In this document: positions 54,471 to 63,901 of the stretch, piece after piece
Position numbering within the stretch: position 1 is the first letter of the stretch
Layout of the letters: every line of letters begins with the position of its first letter
Assembly: GCA_019243635.1 (NCBI GenBank)
Contig: JAFAUB010000032.1
Location: 1 to 64,000 of the forward strand
Direction: 5' to 3'
Length of the DNA: 64,000 nt
Origin: Pseudonocardiales bacterium
Lineage (GTDB): Bacteria > Actinomycetota > Actinomycetes > Mycobacteriales > Pseudonocardiaceae
Notes under the pieces: generated by a model
The model's database searches: none
The model's input: the letters and a program-made list of their open reading frames with translations, nothing else
What the model was told of the DNA's origin: nothing
Position numbers and translations under genes: made by a program

Positions 54471-55967
54471 ATGGTCGAGCCCGCGGTGGAGATGCGCGAG
54501 GTGTCCAAGCGTTATCCAGGGGTGCTCGCCCTCGACCGGGTCAGTGTGACGGTGCTGCCCGGGGAGGTCCACGTCGTCGCCGGTGAGAACGGTGCCGGCA
54601 AGTCGACGTTGATGAAGCTGCTGGCGCAGGTCGAACGGGTGGACAGCGGCGTTGTGCTCGTCGGGGGCAAGCCGGTCGAGTTCCGCGGTCCCCGCTTCGC
54701 CGCGCTGGTGCTGGGCGTGTCGATGGTGCACCAGGAGCCGGCGCTGGCCCCGCACCTGACCGTGGCCGAGAACCTGTGCCTGGGCCGCGAGTCGGCCCGG
54801 CTGGGGGTGTTGTCTCCGCGCGCCGACCGCGAACGTGCCGGCGCGCTGCTTGCCCGGGTCAACCTCGCGGTGGACCCGGACCGTCTCGTGAGCACGCTGC
54901 CGGTCGCCGACCGGCAGCGGGTCGAGATCGCGAAGGCACTGGGTGGAGCCCCTCGGGTCGTGATCATGGACGAGCCGACCGCGATGCTCACGGAGGCGGA
55001 GATCGGCGACCTGTTCGGAGTGATCGCGGAGCTCAAGGCGCAGGGCATCGCGATCGTGTACATCTCGCATCGCCTCGACGAGGTGGCCCACCTCGCCGAC
55101 CGGGTCACCGTCCTGCGCGACGGCAGGGTCGTCCAGACGCTGCCCTCGGCGCAGGTGTCACCGGAACGCCTGATCCGGCTCATGGTCGGTCGGGACATCG
55201 ACAACCTCTATCGCAAACCGAGGGTCGAGATCGGAGACGTCGTGCTCCGGGCGGAGGGCATCTGCCGGCGTGGCAGGGTCGTCGACCTCCTCGACTGCAC
55301 CGTTGAGGTTCGGGCCGGCGAGATCGTCGGGTTCGCCGGTCTGGTCGGCGCCGGGCGGACCGAGCTCGCGCGGGCCATCTTCGGCGCGGACATCCCCGAT
55401 GCGGGGCGCGTTCTCCTGCGGGGTCGTGAGGTCCACATCTCCTCGCCTCGGCAGGGGATCGAGGCGGGACTGGGCTACCTGACGGAGGATCGCCAGGGCG
55501 AGGGGCTCGCCGCGGCGCTCCCGATCGACCAGAACATCACCCTGGCGAACATTCCGCTCCGCTTCGGACTCATCGACCTGCGCGCGGAGCGCAGGACCGC
55601 GCTGTCCCGGCGAGATCAGCTGGGCATCACGACGCCGTCGGTCACACGTCCGGTCCAGACGCTCTCCGGCGGTAACCAGCAGAAGGTCATGGTAGCGAGA
55701 TGGCTGGAGACCAAGGGCCAGGTGCTCTTCTTCGACGAGCCCGCGCGTGGCATCGACGTGGGCGCCAAGGCCGAGATGTTCGACCTGATCGGTCGACTGG
55801 CCGGCGAGAGGCGCGGGATCGTCATCATCAGCTCCTACCTCCCGGAGCTGCTCACCATGTGTGATCGCATCATCGTCCTACGCGCCGGTCGAGTCGCCGG
55901 GGAGTTGGCCCGCGAGCAGTTCTCCGAGGAACGGGTCATGCGGTTGGCCACCGGGGCGGTGGTGTAG
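54471..55967 (+). CDS. Sugar-type ABC importer ATPase (RbsA family, two ATPase domains)
   Basis: A 498-aa double ATPase of the ribose/xylose/autoinducer-2 importer class. Domain 1 has GENGAGKST and VVIMDEPTAML. Domain 2 has the usual degenerate Walker A (GLVGAGRTELA), LSGGNQQKVMVARWL and FFDEPARGIDVGAK. The start is ATG 54471 or GTG 54456. The two lie in a 15-bp tandem repeat (GTCGAGCCCGCGATG type) and neither has a good ribosome site. A permease follows 53 nt on. The substrate is not evident. Confidence 0.92.
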   Translation: MVEPAVEMREVSKRYPGVLALDRVSVTVLPGEVHVVAGENGAGKSTLMKLLAQVERVDSGVVLVGGKPVEFRGPRFAALVLGVSMVHQEPALAPHLTVAENLCLGRESARLGVLSPRADRERAGALLARVNLAVDPDRLVSTLPVADRQRVEIAKALGGAPRVVIMDEPTAMLTEAEIGDLFGVIAELKAQGIAIVYISHRLDEVAHLADRVTVLRDGRVVQTLPSAQVSPERLIRLMVGRDIDNLYRKPRVEIGDVVLRAEGICRRGRVVDLLDCTVEVRAGEIVGFAGLVGAGRTELARAIFGADIPDAGRVLLRGREVHISSPRQGIEAGLGYLTEDRQGEGLAAALPIDQNITLANIPLRFGLIDLRAERRTALSRRDQLGITTPSVTRPVQTLSGGNQQKVMVARWLETKGQVLFFDEPARGIDVGAKAEMFDLIGRLAGERRGIVIISSYLPELLTMCDRIIVLRAGRVAGELAREQFSEERVMRLATGAVV

Positions 55968-56020
55968 TCCCCGCCGCCGGGCCGGCCGGCAGCGACGACA
56001 GCGGGCGAGGTGGAGCGCTC

Positions 56021-57037
56021 ATGAGCGAGGCGGGAACGAGTGAACCGGGACGGCGCCGCATCCCGTTGCTCGACGCATGGCGTGACCGAGCTCGCGCCGC
56101 AGTGTCCCAGCTGGCGGCGGCCGGTGCCGTGATAGTGCTCTTCGGGTACCTGTCCTTCGCCTCCGGCGCCTTCCTCAGCGCGAGCAACCTGTTCAATATC
56201 GGTGTCCAGTCGGCGGTGATGGCGATCATCGCGATCGGCATGACGATGGTGGTCATCACCGCCGGAATCGACCTGTCCGTCGGCTCGGTGGCCGCTCTGT
56301 CGGGCGTGCTCGGCGCGATGATGGTGGTGAACCACGGCGTCGGAGTGCCGTTGGCGACCGTCGTCGGCGCGGCGATCGGAGCCATCGCGGGCGCGGTCAA
56401 CGGCTTGCTCGTGACGCGGGCGGGAATGGCCCCGTTCATCGCTACCCTGGGTATGCTCAGCGTGGCCCGCGGCCTCGTGTACATTGTGACTGGTTCCGTC
56501 GCCGTCTCCGGCGCGCCACCGGAGTTCATGCTGCTCGGCCAGGGGAAGCTCGGGGCGCTACCGATCCCGATCCTGGCTCTCGTCGGTGTTGCGCTGGCCG
56601 GACACCTCATCCTGACCCGGACCAGACTCGGGCGATACGCGTACGCCATGGGGTCGAACGTCGAGGCCGCGTGGCTGTCCGGCATTCCGGTCAAACGCTA
56701 CCTCACGATCGTCTACATCATTTCCGGAACTCTTGCGGGCTTCGGTGGCATGATCGCCGCGTCCCGGGTCGACTCCGGGCAGCCGAACTTCGGTATCGGC
56801 CTCGAGCTTGACGTGATCGCCGCTACCGTAATCGGCGGTGCCAGCCTTCTCGGTGGTGAGGGAAAGGTCATCGGCACCTTGCTCGGTGCCCTGTTGATCG
56901 CGTTGGTCCGCAACGGTTCCGTACTCCTGGACATCAATGTCTTCTATCAGCAGGTCATCATCGGAGTGATCATCTGGATCGCCGTGTTCTGGGACCGACA
57001 CCGGCGGCGAGTAGCGTCGGAACCGACTCAGGCATAA
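56021..57037 (+). CDS. Sugar-type ABC importer permease (RbsC family)
   Basis: A 338-aa permease with eight to ten hydrophobic helices. AIGMTMVVITAGIDLSVGSV is the family signature and NGLLVTRAGMAPFIATLGML the cytoplasmic coupling region. Only one permease gene is present, so it should act as a homodimer. The ATG at 56021 has GGTGGAG six bases before it. It lies between the ATPase and binding-protein genes of the same operon. Confidence 0.94.
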   Translation: MSEAGTSEPGRRRIPLLDAWRDRARAAVSQLAAAGAVIVLFGYLSFASGAFLSASNLFNIGVQSAVMAIIAIGMTMVVITAGIDLSVGSVAALSGVLGAMMVVNHGVGVPLATVVGAAIGAIAGAVNGLLVTRAGMAPFIATLGMLSVARGLVYIVTGSVAVSGAPPEFMLLGQGKLGALPIPILALVGVALAGHLILTRTRLGRYAYAMGSNVEAAWLSGIPVKRYLTIVYIISGTLAGFGGMIAASRVDSGQPNFGIGLELDVIAATVIGGASLLGGEGKVIGTLLGALLIALVRNGSVLLDINVFYQQVIIGVIIWIAVFWDRHRRRVASEPTQA

Positions 57038-57078
57038 CGAAAGACCCCCGGAAAAAGAAGCTGAGGAAGAGAGGCGCC

Positions 57079-58101
57079 ATGCGTGTCAGGCTCTCGGCAT
57101 CACTGGTCTGTGCGACCGCTGTCGTTCTGCTGACCTCGGGTTGCGCAGCGGTCACCCTGCAGGGTTCGGGCGCCGGCGGTACTCCGAAGGTGAAGGCCGG
57201 CGGCCCCATCACCCTCGCGGTGGTCCCCAAGGCGGTCGGGTTCGACTTCTGGGACAGCGTCCGCAAAGGGGCGGAGTGCGCGGCGTCGAAGACGACCGAC
57301 GTGAAGGTCCAGTGGGACGGAGTGACCGCGGAGACCGACGTCACCGGCCAGGTCAACCTGCTGCAGAACTTCTTGACCCGGCAGGTGGACGGTCTCGTCT
57401 ATGCGGCCACCGACGCGAAGGTCCTCGCCCAGGTCACCCGGGATGCGCTGAGCCGGAACGTCCCAGTGATCAATATCGACTCCGGAACGTCCCCGCAGCC
57501 GGACGACGTGCCCGTGTTCGGGACCGATAACGTCACGGCCGCGCGAAAAGCCGCCGACCTGCTCGCCGCCGCAGTGGGTCCGGGCCCACACGAAGTCGCC
57601 TTCATCCCGTTTCAGCCCGGCACGGTGACCAACGACCAGCGCACCGCGGGCTTCACAGCGGGGCTCGCGAAGCACCCGAACCTGAGGCTGGTGGCCGTGC
57701 AGTTCAGCAACAGCGACCCCAACACCGCGCTGTCGGTCACGGAGAACATCCTGACCGCGAACCCCGGCCTGGACGGGATCTTCGCGGCGAACGAGCCCGG
57801 TGTGGTCGGCGCCACCAACGCCCTCAACCAGGCGGGCAAAACCGGAAAGATCAAGCTCATCGGCTGGGACGGGTCACCGGACGAGGTCAAGGGCGTCACC
57901 TCGGGCGCCATCACCGCACTCGTCGTCCAGAACCCGTTCCGGATGGGCTTCGACGCGGTCAACGCGATGGTGAGGACGGTCCGGACCGGCCGGGTCTCGC
58001 CCAGCGAGGACACCGGCGTCACCTTCGTCACCCAGCAGAACATCAACGATCCCCAGGTGCAGGCGACTCTCAAGCCCAGCTGCGCAAACCCGCCCGCGTG
58101 A
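57079..58101 (+). CDS. Sugar-type ABC substrate-binding lipoprotein
   Basis: A 340-aa periplasmic-binding-fold protein. The signal peptide ends in the lipobox LTSGC (Cys near residue 22). The two-lobed domain starts at LAVVPKAVGFDFWDSVRKGA and includes QVDGLVYAATDAKVLAQVTR and IKLIGWDGSPDEVKGVTSGA, typical of pentose/autoinducer-type binding proteins. The ATG at 57079 has GAGAGG upstream. No kinase, isomerase or regulator gene flanks the transporter, so the ligand is unknown. Confidence 0.92.
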   Translation: MRVRLSASLVCATAVVLLTSGCAAVTLQGSGAGGTPKVKAGGPITLAVVPKAVGFDFWDSVRKGAECAASKTTDVKVQWDGVTAETDVTGQVNLLQNFLTRQVDGLVYAATDAKVLAQVTRDALSRNVPVINIDSGTSPQPDDVPVFGTDNVTAARKAADLLAAAVGPGPHEVAFIPFQPGTVTNDQRTAGFTAGLAKHPNLRLVAVQFSNSDPNTALSVTENILTANPGLDGIFAANEPGVVGATNALNQAGKTGKIKLIGWDGSPDEVKGVTSGAITALVVQNPFRMGFDAVNAMVRTVRTGRVSPSEDTGVTFVTQQNINDPQVQATLKPSCANPPA

Positions 58102-58127
58102 GGCACCGCGGCGGCCGGCCGGGGATT

Positions 58128-58460
58128 CTAACCCGTTAGCGCCGTGCCACCGACCGGGTCGGGGTCCTCGTCCACAAACCGGCGGCATGGATCGATGAAC
58201 TGGGCGCCGGGCAGCAGCAGGACCTGCTGGCACAACCCCTCATAGCGATCGGCCCCGACATTGGTGAGCGCCGCCCGGGCCACGGCTCCAAGATTCGGGT
58301 CTGGCTCTGGGTCGACCAGCATCACCAACCCACCGGCAAGCAACCCTGTGAGCGCGTCCGCGACATAATCCGGCACCTGATGATCACTCTCCAACCAGCG
58401 GTCACCCACCTTCGCCACCCCACCGTCACCGACCCGGCGCAACGCGATCCACTCATACAC
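58128..58460 (-). CDS. Hypothetical protein
   Basis: A 110-aa frame of credible composition (YEWIALRRVGDGGVAKVGDR, VADALTGLLAGGLVMLVDPE) that I cannot assign. The start GTG at 58460 has GAG directly before it and no spaced ribosome site. It is convergent with the binding-protein gene, 26 nt from its stop. It may be a small real gene or the remnant of a larger one, since the next 500 bases look degraded. Confidence 0.45.
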   Translation of the reverse strand: MYEWIALRRVGDGGVAKVGDRWLESDHQVPDYVADALTGLLAGGLVMLVDPEPDPNLGAVARAALTNVGADRYEGLCQQVLLLPGAQFIDPCRRFVDEDPDPVGGTALTG

Positions 58461-58989
58461 CTCAGCCGGCCAATGGGGCCCGCGTCATGGCCGCCACCGA
58501 GCCCCGGCCCCGGCGACGAAACGAGCGCGGCGCGTCGATGCGGTCGATGCCGCCAGGCGACCTGTTCGACTCTGCTCCGCGGGGGAATGAGGGTACCGTC
58601 GACGTCACGCGGGGGGTTGGCGGCGAGTGGTGTGGTAATGGGCATGGTGGATGTCGCCTCGAGGTTGATGGGTGGATGGCCGACCGGCCGCCGGGAGCCG
58701 AAGCCGGGGGTCAGCGCTCAACCGGCGGCCGGCCGACGGTCTTAGGGGAGGTGGCCCTCGGGCCAGCTCAGCTGCACGTCTACATCCCGGCTCCGGGCAC
58801 GCCGAACTCAACCTGCACACGATGTGGGCACTGCTGCTCGCTCACCCCTCCCTGCTCGACAACTGTCCCGGCCTGAGATCTTCAGCCGCCAGAGCGGTGG
58901 AAAGTCTCACCGCAGATCACGATCTGAGCCCCGAGGCGGGACGTGAGCTGTCCGACATCGCCTACGCCGTCCGCCTCGCGGACCGGTAG
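58461..58989 (+). other. Probable degraded coding region
   Basis: No convincing complete gene. A plus-strand frame from about 58771 to 58989 contains a protein-like stretch (LNLHTMWALLLAHPSLLDNC, SLTADHDLSPEAGRELSDIA) ending in TAG just before the HD-domain frame. It lacks a ribosome site and a recognisable family. It may be the end of a decayed gene that once preceded the HD-domain gene. Confidence 0.35.
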
Positions 58990-59439
58990 GTGCGGACCGT
59001 GGGCAGGGTCACGGCCGTGGAGGAACCAGACGAGCCCGCTGTCGCCGTAGCGAGCTTCGCCTTCGAGCTCGGCGTGCTCAAACGGATACGCCGCGCCGGC
59101 TGGTGGCATGTCGGAGTCCGGGACCCGGAGTCGGTCGCCGAACACAGTCTGCGGGTCGCGCAGCTCGCCGCGCTCATCGCCGCGATCGAGGGCGCCGACC
59201 CAGGCCGGGCGACGCTGCTCGCCATCTGGCACGACTCACAGGAAACCCGCACGGGCGACATCCCGCACACCGCCATGGCGGGCGCGGACCCAGTCCCGAA
59301 CAATCGGGTCAGGAGACGGCTTCATCAGCTCGGACACGACATCGGTGTCGATGATAATCATCAGGAGAGGTCGGCTGCTCGCACCGGGGTCGTTCGCGCT
59401 GGTAGCTCAAGCTCGACTCCACCGCCGCTGAGCGGCTAG
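58990..59439 (+). pseudogene. C-terminally broken HD-domain phosphohydrolase
   Basis: The first 95 codons match HD-domain nucleotidases of the YfbR/HDDC2 group: FAFELGVLKRIRRAGWWHVG, then PESVAEHSLRVAQLAALIAA and the metal-binding HDSQETRTGDIPHTA. Downstream the frame turns into unrelated sequence (NNRVRRRLHQLGHDIGVDDN). The second half of the domain, with its remaining Asp ligand, is absent. Normal length is about 180-200 residues. The GTG at 58990 follows the stop of the preceding frame immediately. The end overlaps the stop of the convergent esterase gene by four bases. Confidence 0.6.
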
Positions 59440-60476
59440 GCACCCTCGGCGATCCGGTGGCATAGCCAGGCCAGCGCGAGCGGGTAGCGGTAGTCGATCC
59501 CGCGGTGGGTGGCGTCGAACAGCTCGAAGTGCACCCGGTCGTCGGGCAGCCCGACTGCGTGTAGCTGGTCGCGGAACGCCTGCGCGCCGAGGTCGAGGTA
59601 CCACTCGTCGCGGGTGCCGGCGTCCAGCCACACCGCGCGCAGCGAGCGCAGCGCCTGCGCGTACCGCGGCGCCATCCGAACCGGGTCCCAGTCCAGCCAC
59701 CGCTGCCAGACCTCCGCGCGCAGCACGCCGGTGCGCGGGTCGAACGGCAGCTCCGGGGTGCCATCCTCATGGGCGGAGAAACACGCGGCGATGCCCAGCG
59801 TCATGAGCAGGTCCTCATCGGCGGGCTTGGTGAACGCGGTCCGGGACCGGAAGTCGTCCCACCAGGCGCCGATGTCGCCGCCGTAGTCGCGCAGATGGCG
59901 CACCGACTTGCCGAACTCGGCAAGGTAGCACAACTCGTACAGTGCGTCCCCGGCGTGGCTGGCCAGCGCGCCGAACACATCCGGCCGCAGCATCGGTGTG
60001 ATCATGGCGCCGAACCCGCCGGAGGACTTGCCACTGATCGCGCGGTGCGCACGGTCAGGCAGCGTGCGGTACTGCGCATCGACGAACGGCACCACCTCCT
60101 CACACAGGTAGCTGTGGTAGCGCCCGGTACCCGGAGAGTCGACGAACTGGCTGCCGCCGTACGCCGTCCACGCGTCGACGAAGACCACGATCGCGGGCGG
60201 GACGTCGCCGGCGGCGAATACGGCGTCGGCGGTCTCCGGGAATGGCCGGCGGTACGGGCTGCGGTTGCGCCACATGGTCAGGTGGCCGGTGTATCCCTGG
60301 ATCACATAGACGCTCGGGTAGCGCTGCCGAGAGCCCTCGTAGCCCGGTGGGACGTAGACCCACAGCGGGCGGCGCGCGGGGTCACCCAGCGGGTTGTCCC
60401 GCAGCAGCGCACTATCGATCACGTGTTCATCGAGCCGGCCGGCCAGCGCGACGAACCAGGGCAGCACGCCGCTCAC
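59436..60476 (-). CDS. Esterase D/enterochelin-esterase-like alpha/beta hydrolase
   Basis: A 346-aa hydrolase. WVYVPPGYEGSRQRYPSVYV opens the fold, the nucleophile elbow is ISGKSSGGFGAMIT, an acidic residue lies in WLDAGTRDEWYLD, and the catalytic His is in DATHRGIDYRYPLAL. No signal peptide is seen, so it is probably cytoplasmic. The family includes siderophore esterases and S-formylglutathione hydrolases; nothing here identifies the substrate. The GTG at 60476 has GGGG seven bases upstream. It lies 27 nt after map. Confidence 0.88.
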   Translation of the reverse strand: MSGVLPWFVALAGRLDEHVIDSALLRDNPLGDPARRPLWVYVPPGYEGSRQRYPSVYVIQGYTGHLTMWRNRSPYRRPFPETADAVFAAGDVPPAIVVFVDAWTAYGGSQFVDSPGTGRYHSYLCEEVVPFVDAQYRTLPDRAHRAISGKSSGGFGAMITPMLRPDVFGALASHAGDALYELCYLAEFGKSVRHLRDYGGDIGAWWDDFRSRTAFTKPADEDLLMTLGIAACFSAHEDGTPELPFDPRTGVLRAEVWQRWLDWDPVRMAPRYAQALRSLRAVWLDAGTRDEWYLDLGAQAFRDQLHAVGLPDDRVHFELFDATHRGIDYRYPLALAWLCHRIAEGA

Positions 60477-60503
60477 CGTACATCCCCGGCGCGCCCCCGC
60501 GGC

Positions 60504-61322
60504 TCACTCGACCGTGAGCACCAGCGGGCCGTCGTCGGTGACGGCGACCGAGTGCTCCCAGTGCGCGGCGCGGGAGCCGTCCACCGTCACCACGGTCCAG
60601 CCGTCGCCGAGCTCCTCGGTCTTGTCGCTGCCCGCCGTGAGCATCGGCTCGATCGCCAGGGTTATGCCGGGCACCAGTCGGAGGCCGCGGCCGGGCCGGC
60701 CCACGTTGGGCAGGAACGGGTCCATGTGCATGGCCGTACCGATGCCGTGGCCACCATAGTCGGCAACGATCCCGTACGACGTCCCGTGCACGGCGGCGGC
60801 GGCCAGCGCCGCGGACTCCACGGCATGGGAGATGTCAGTCAACCGGCCATCGGGTCGGGCCGCCGCTATTCCGGCCTCCAGCGCGGCCCGGCACGCCGAG
60901 GACAGCAGGCTGTCGGCCTGCGCCACAGTCCCGATGTGCACCGTCACAGCGGCGTCGCCGTGCCAGCCCTCAAGGATCGCACCACAGTCCAGGGACAGCA
61001 GGTCACCGTCGACGAGCACCTGCTCGCGGCTCGGAATCCCGTGCACCACCTGCTCGTTCACCGAGCTGCAGATCGACGCGGGGAACCCGTGGTAGCCCTT
61101 GAAGGACGGCACCGCGCCGGCGTCCCGAATCGACTGCTCAGCCAGCTCGTCCAGCTCACCGGTGCTCACCCCGGCTCTGGCGTGGCCCTCGAGCAACCGC
61201 AACGTCCGGGCCACCACCGCACCGGCGGCGCGCATCGCCTCGATCTGGTCGGAAGACTTGACCTCGATACCGGTCCTACCCCGCAACCGGCGTACCACAG
61301 CACGCACCCCGCCCCCGGTCAT
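60504..61322 (-). CDS. map: Methionine aminopeptidase type I
   Basis: A 272-aa metalloenzyme that removes N-terminal methionine. The metal ligands are visible in order: [20 protein letters not shown] (two Asp), GGHGIG (His), LAIEPML (Glu) and AHWEHSVAV (Glu). The N-terminal extension of about 20 residues is slightly longer than usual; the start at 61322 or a GTG at 61310 is possible. It follows adk by ten bases, as in the standard secY-adk-map order. Confidence 0.96.
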   Translation of the reverse strand: MTGGGVRAVVRRLRGRTGIEVKSSDQIEAMRAAGAVVARTLRLLEGHARAGVSTGELDELAEQSIRDAGAVPSFKGYHGFPASICSSVNEQVVHGIPSREQVLVDGDLLSLDCGAILEGWHGDAAVTVHIGTVAQADSLLSSACRAALEAGIAAARPDGRLTDISHAVESAALAAAAVHGTSYGIVADYGGHGIGTAMHMDPFLPNVGRPGRGLRLVPGITLAIEPMLTAGSDKTEELGDGWTVVTVDGSRAAHWEHSVAVTDDGPLVLTVE

Positions 61323-61332
61323 CGCGCGCTCA

Positions 61333-61884
61333 TCACGCCCGCGTTCGCAAGGCGTCCAGCGCCCGGGCCGTCACATCCGGCACCGAACCGACCGCCGGCA
61401 CGGTGACCAACCGATCGGCGTAGAAGTCGAGCAGCGGCGCGGTCTCCTCGCGATAGAGCTGCTGGCGGTGCCGGATCACGTCCTCGGTGTCGTCCTCACG
61501 CCCTCGGGCCAGCAGGCGCTCGACCACCTGGTCCTCGGGCACGTCGAACGCCAGCACCGTGTCGATCTCGCAGTCGCGGTCGCACAGCAGAGCCTCCAGC
61601 GCCTCGGCCTGGCCGACCGTGCGGGGGAACCCGTCGAGCAGGAACCCGGCCCGGCAGACGTCCTCGGTGAGCCGTTGCGCGACCATCGCGTTGGTCACCT
61701 TGTCAGGTACCAGAGCGCCGGCGTCCAGGTACTTCTTGACCTGCCGACCCAGCCTGGTCTCGCCCTCGACGTGCTCCCGGAAGATGTCTCCGGTCGAGAT
61801 GTGCGCCACACCCAGCTCCACGCTCAGCACCTTGGCCTGCGTACCCTTGCCCGCTCCCGGCGGGCCGACGATGAGGATCCGCAC
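61333..61884 (-). CDS. adk: Adenylate kinase (short-lid form)
   Basis: A 183-aa kinase interconverting ATP/AMP and ADP. The P-loop is GPPGAGKGT (residues 7-15). [13 protein letters not shown] binds AMP, and the lid is the short actinobacterial type ([20 protein letters not shown]), without the zinc cysteines. The GTG at 61884 overlaps the secY stop by one base (TAGTG). It is followed closely by map. Confidence 0.97.
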   Translation of the reverse strand: MRILIVGPPGAGKGTQAKVLSVELGVAHISTGDIFREHVEGETRLGRQVKKYLDAGALVPDKVTNAMVAQRLTEDVCRAGFLLDGFPRTVGQAEALEALLCDRDCEIDTVLAFDVPEDQVVERLLARGREDDTEDVIRHRQQLYREETAPLLDFYADRLVTVPAVGSVPDVTARALDALRTRA

Positions 61885-63203
61885 TACCGCAGGAACCCTT
61901 CATAGTTGCGCTGCATCAGCTGGCTCTCGATCTGCTTGACGGTGTCCAGCCCGACCCCCACCATGATCAGCACCGCAGTGCCGCCGAAGGGGAAGCTCTG
62001 GTTCTGCCCGTTGCCGGTCAGGTCGAGGAACAAGTTGGGTAGCACAGCCACGATGCCCAGGTACAACGAGCCGGGCAGGGTGATCCGGCTGAGCACGAAG
62101 CTCAGGTACTCCGCGGTGGGGCGCCCCGGTCGGATGCCGGGGATGAAACCGCCGTACTTCTTCATCTCCTCGGCGCGCTCTTCGGGGTTGAACGTGATCG
62201 CCACGTAGAAGTAGGTGAAGCAGATGATCATCAAGAAGTACAGCGAGATATAGGCCCAGCTGGCCTGGTCGGCCAGGTAACGGGTGATGAAGGTCTGCCA
62301 CCAGCTCGGGGAACCGGTCGGTGAGCTGGTCAGCCGCGCGACGAGATCAGGCAGGTAGAGCAGCGACGAGGCGAAGATGACCGGAATGACACCGGCCTGG
62401 TTCACCTTCAGTGGGAGGTAGGTGGAGGTACCTCCATACATCCGGCGGCCGATCATCCGTTTGGCGTACTGCACCGGGATCCGTCGCTGCCCCTGCTCAA
62501 CGAACACCACGCTGGCGATGATCGCCAGGCCGAACAGGCACACCAGCAGGAACACCAGCGGTCCCTGCGAGTCCAGGATGTTCTTCCCCTCGGCGGGGAT
62601 GCGTGCGGCGATCGAGGTGAAGATCAGCAGCGACATGCCGTTGCCGATGCCCCGCTCGGTGACCAGCTCGCCCAGCCACATGATGACGCCGGTACCCGCG
62701 GTCATCACCACGACGATGACCACCAGGTTGAATATCGACCGGTCCGGAATCGGCGGCAGCGAGCATCCCGAGAACAGCTGGCCGCGCACCGCCAGCGCCA
62801 CGATGCCGGTGGACTGCAGAATAGCCAGCGCAATCGTCAGGTACCGGGTGTACTGCGTGAGCTTGTTCTGGCCGGACTGGCCCTCCTTCTTCAACATCTC
62901 GAAGCGCGGGATCACCACGGTGAGCAGCTGAACGATGATGCTCGCGGTGATGTAGGGCATGATCCCCAACGCGAACACCGACATCTGCAGCAATGCCCCA
63001 CCGCTGAACAGGTTGATCAGCGAGTAGACGTTCTGGTTATTGCCGTGCTGCACCTGGTTCAGGCACTGGTGGATATTGACGTAGGAGACTCCGGGCGAGG
63101 GGAGCGTGGCACCGACCCGGTAGATCATCAACATGCCGAGGGTGAAAAGGATCTTGCGGCGCAGATCCGGCGTCACAAGGGCTGAGCGGAAGGCGCCGAG
63201 CAC
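61884..63203 (-). CDS. secY: Preprotein translocase subunit SecY
   Basis: A 439-aa channel protein of the Sec translocon with ten membrane helices. LRRKILFTLGMLMIYRVGAT, LGIMPYITASIIVQLLTVVI and the cytoplasmic loop VEQGQRRIPVQYAKRMIGRR are standard. GFIPGIRPGRPTAEYL marks the last cytoplasmic loop. The open frame extends upstream, but GTG at 63203 is preceded by AGGAGG with a five-base spacer and gives the family start VLGAFRSALVTPDLR. It is coupled to adk. Confidence 0.97.
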   Translation of the reverse strand: MLGAFRSALVTPDLRRKILFTLGMLMIYRVGATLPSPGVSYVNIHQCLNQVQHGNNQNVYSLINLFSGGALLQMSVFALGIMPYITASIIVQLLTVVIPRFEMLKKEGQSGQNKLTQYTRYLTIALAILQSTGIVALAVRGQLFSGCSLPPIPDRSIFNLVVIVVVMTAGTGVIMWLGELVTERGIGNGMSLLIFTSIAARIPAEGKNILDSQGPLVFLLVCLFGLAIIASVVFVEQGQRRIPVQYAKRMIGRRMYGGTSTYLPLKVNQAGVIPVIFASSLLYLPDLVARLTSSPTGSPSWWQTFITRYLADQASWAYISLYFLMIICFTYFYVAITFNPEERAEEMKKYGGFIPGIRPGRPTAEYLSFVLSRITLPGSLYLGIVAVLPNLFLDLTGNGQNQSFPFGGTAVLIMVGVGLDTVKQIESQLMQRNYEGFLR

Positions 63204-63337
63204 TCCTACCTCCTGGGCACGGCCGTGGTGCGGCCGTCGATCACGGACCGGCAGTCGCATGGCCGCGAGGCGGCGACCGAACGGTGCAGGGGAACCTGAC
63301 GGCGGATGCCGGCCAGGCTCGCCCACACGTCTTGGCC

Positions 63338-63447
63338 GACTGTAACAGCAGGGCCCGCCGGTAATAGCAGGACCCGACAGTAACAGCCAGGGCCCTCCAC
63401 GGCGCCGACAGCCGGGCCTGCAAGAGCGCCGACAACCAGGACCCGCG
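63338..63447 (-). repeat. Five degenerate repeats in the rplO-secY gap
   Basis: Read on the coding strand, five related units of the type GGGYCCTGSYTGTTRC occur in succession between rplO and secY. On the plus strand they start at about 63338, 63358, 63377, 63404 and 63428. They take up most of the 254-nt gap, which in many actinobacteria is short. Confidence 0.7.
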
Positions 63448-63457
63448 AGGGCGCCGC

Positions 63458-63901
63458 CTACAGCGTAACGCTGCTACCGCCCGCCGCAGCGATCTTGTCT
63501 CGCGCGGAGCCGGAGAAGGCCTGCGCGCTGACCTGCAGCGCCACCCCGCCGAGGTCACCGTCACCGAGCACCTTCACCGGCAGGCCTTTGCGCACCGCGC
63601 CGACGGCGACCAGCTCCTCGGGTCCCACGGTGCCCCCAGCGGGGAACAGCCGAGCCAGGTCACCGACGTTGACCACCTGGTACTCGGTGCGGAAGCGGTT
63701 ACGGAAACCCTTGAGCTTGGGCAACCGCATGTGGATCGGCATCTGCCCGCCCTCGAAAGCGGCGGGCACGTTCTTGCGCGCCTTCGTCCCCTTGGTACCG
63801 CGACCCGCAGTCTTGCCCTTCGAGCCGCCGCCGCGGCCGACCCGCGTCTTGGCGGTCTTCGCGCCGGCGGCCGGGCGCAGATGGTGAATCTTGATGCTCA
63901 C
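63458..63901 (-). CDS. rplO: 50S ribosomal protein L15
   Basis: A 147-aa ribosomal protein. [20 protein letters not shown], then the glycine/lysine-rich [16 protein letters not shown] and [18 protein letters not shown] are diagnostic. The GTG at 63901 overlaps the rpmD stop (GTGA), so the two are coupled. SecY follows after a repeat-filled gap. Confidence 0.97.
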   Translation of the reverse strand: MSIKIHHLRPAAGAKTAKTRVGRGGGSKGKTAGRGTKGTKARKNVPAAFEGGQMPIHMRLPKLKGFRNRFRTEYQVVNVGDLARLFPAGGTVGPEELVAVGAVRKGLPVKVLGDGDLGGVALQVSAQAFSGSARDKIAAAGGSSVTL

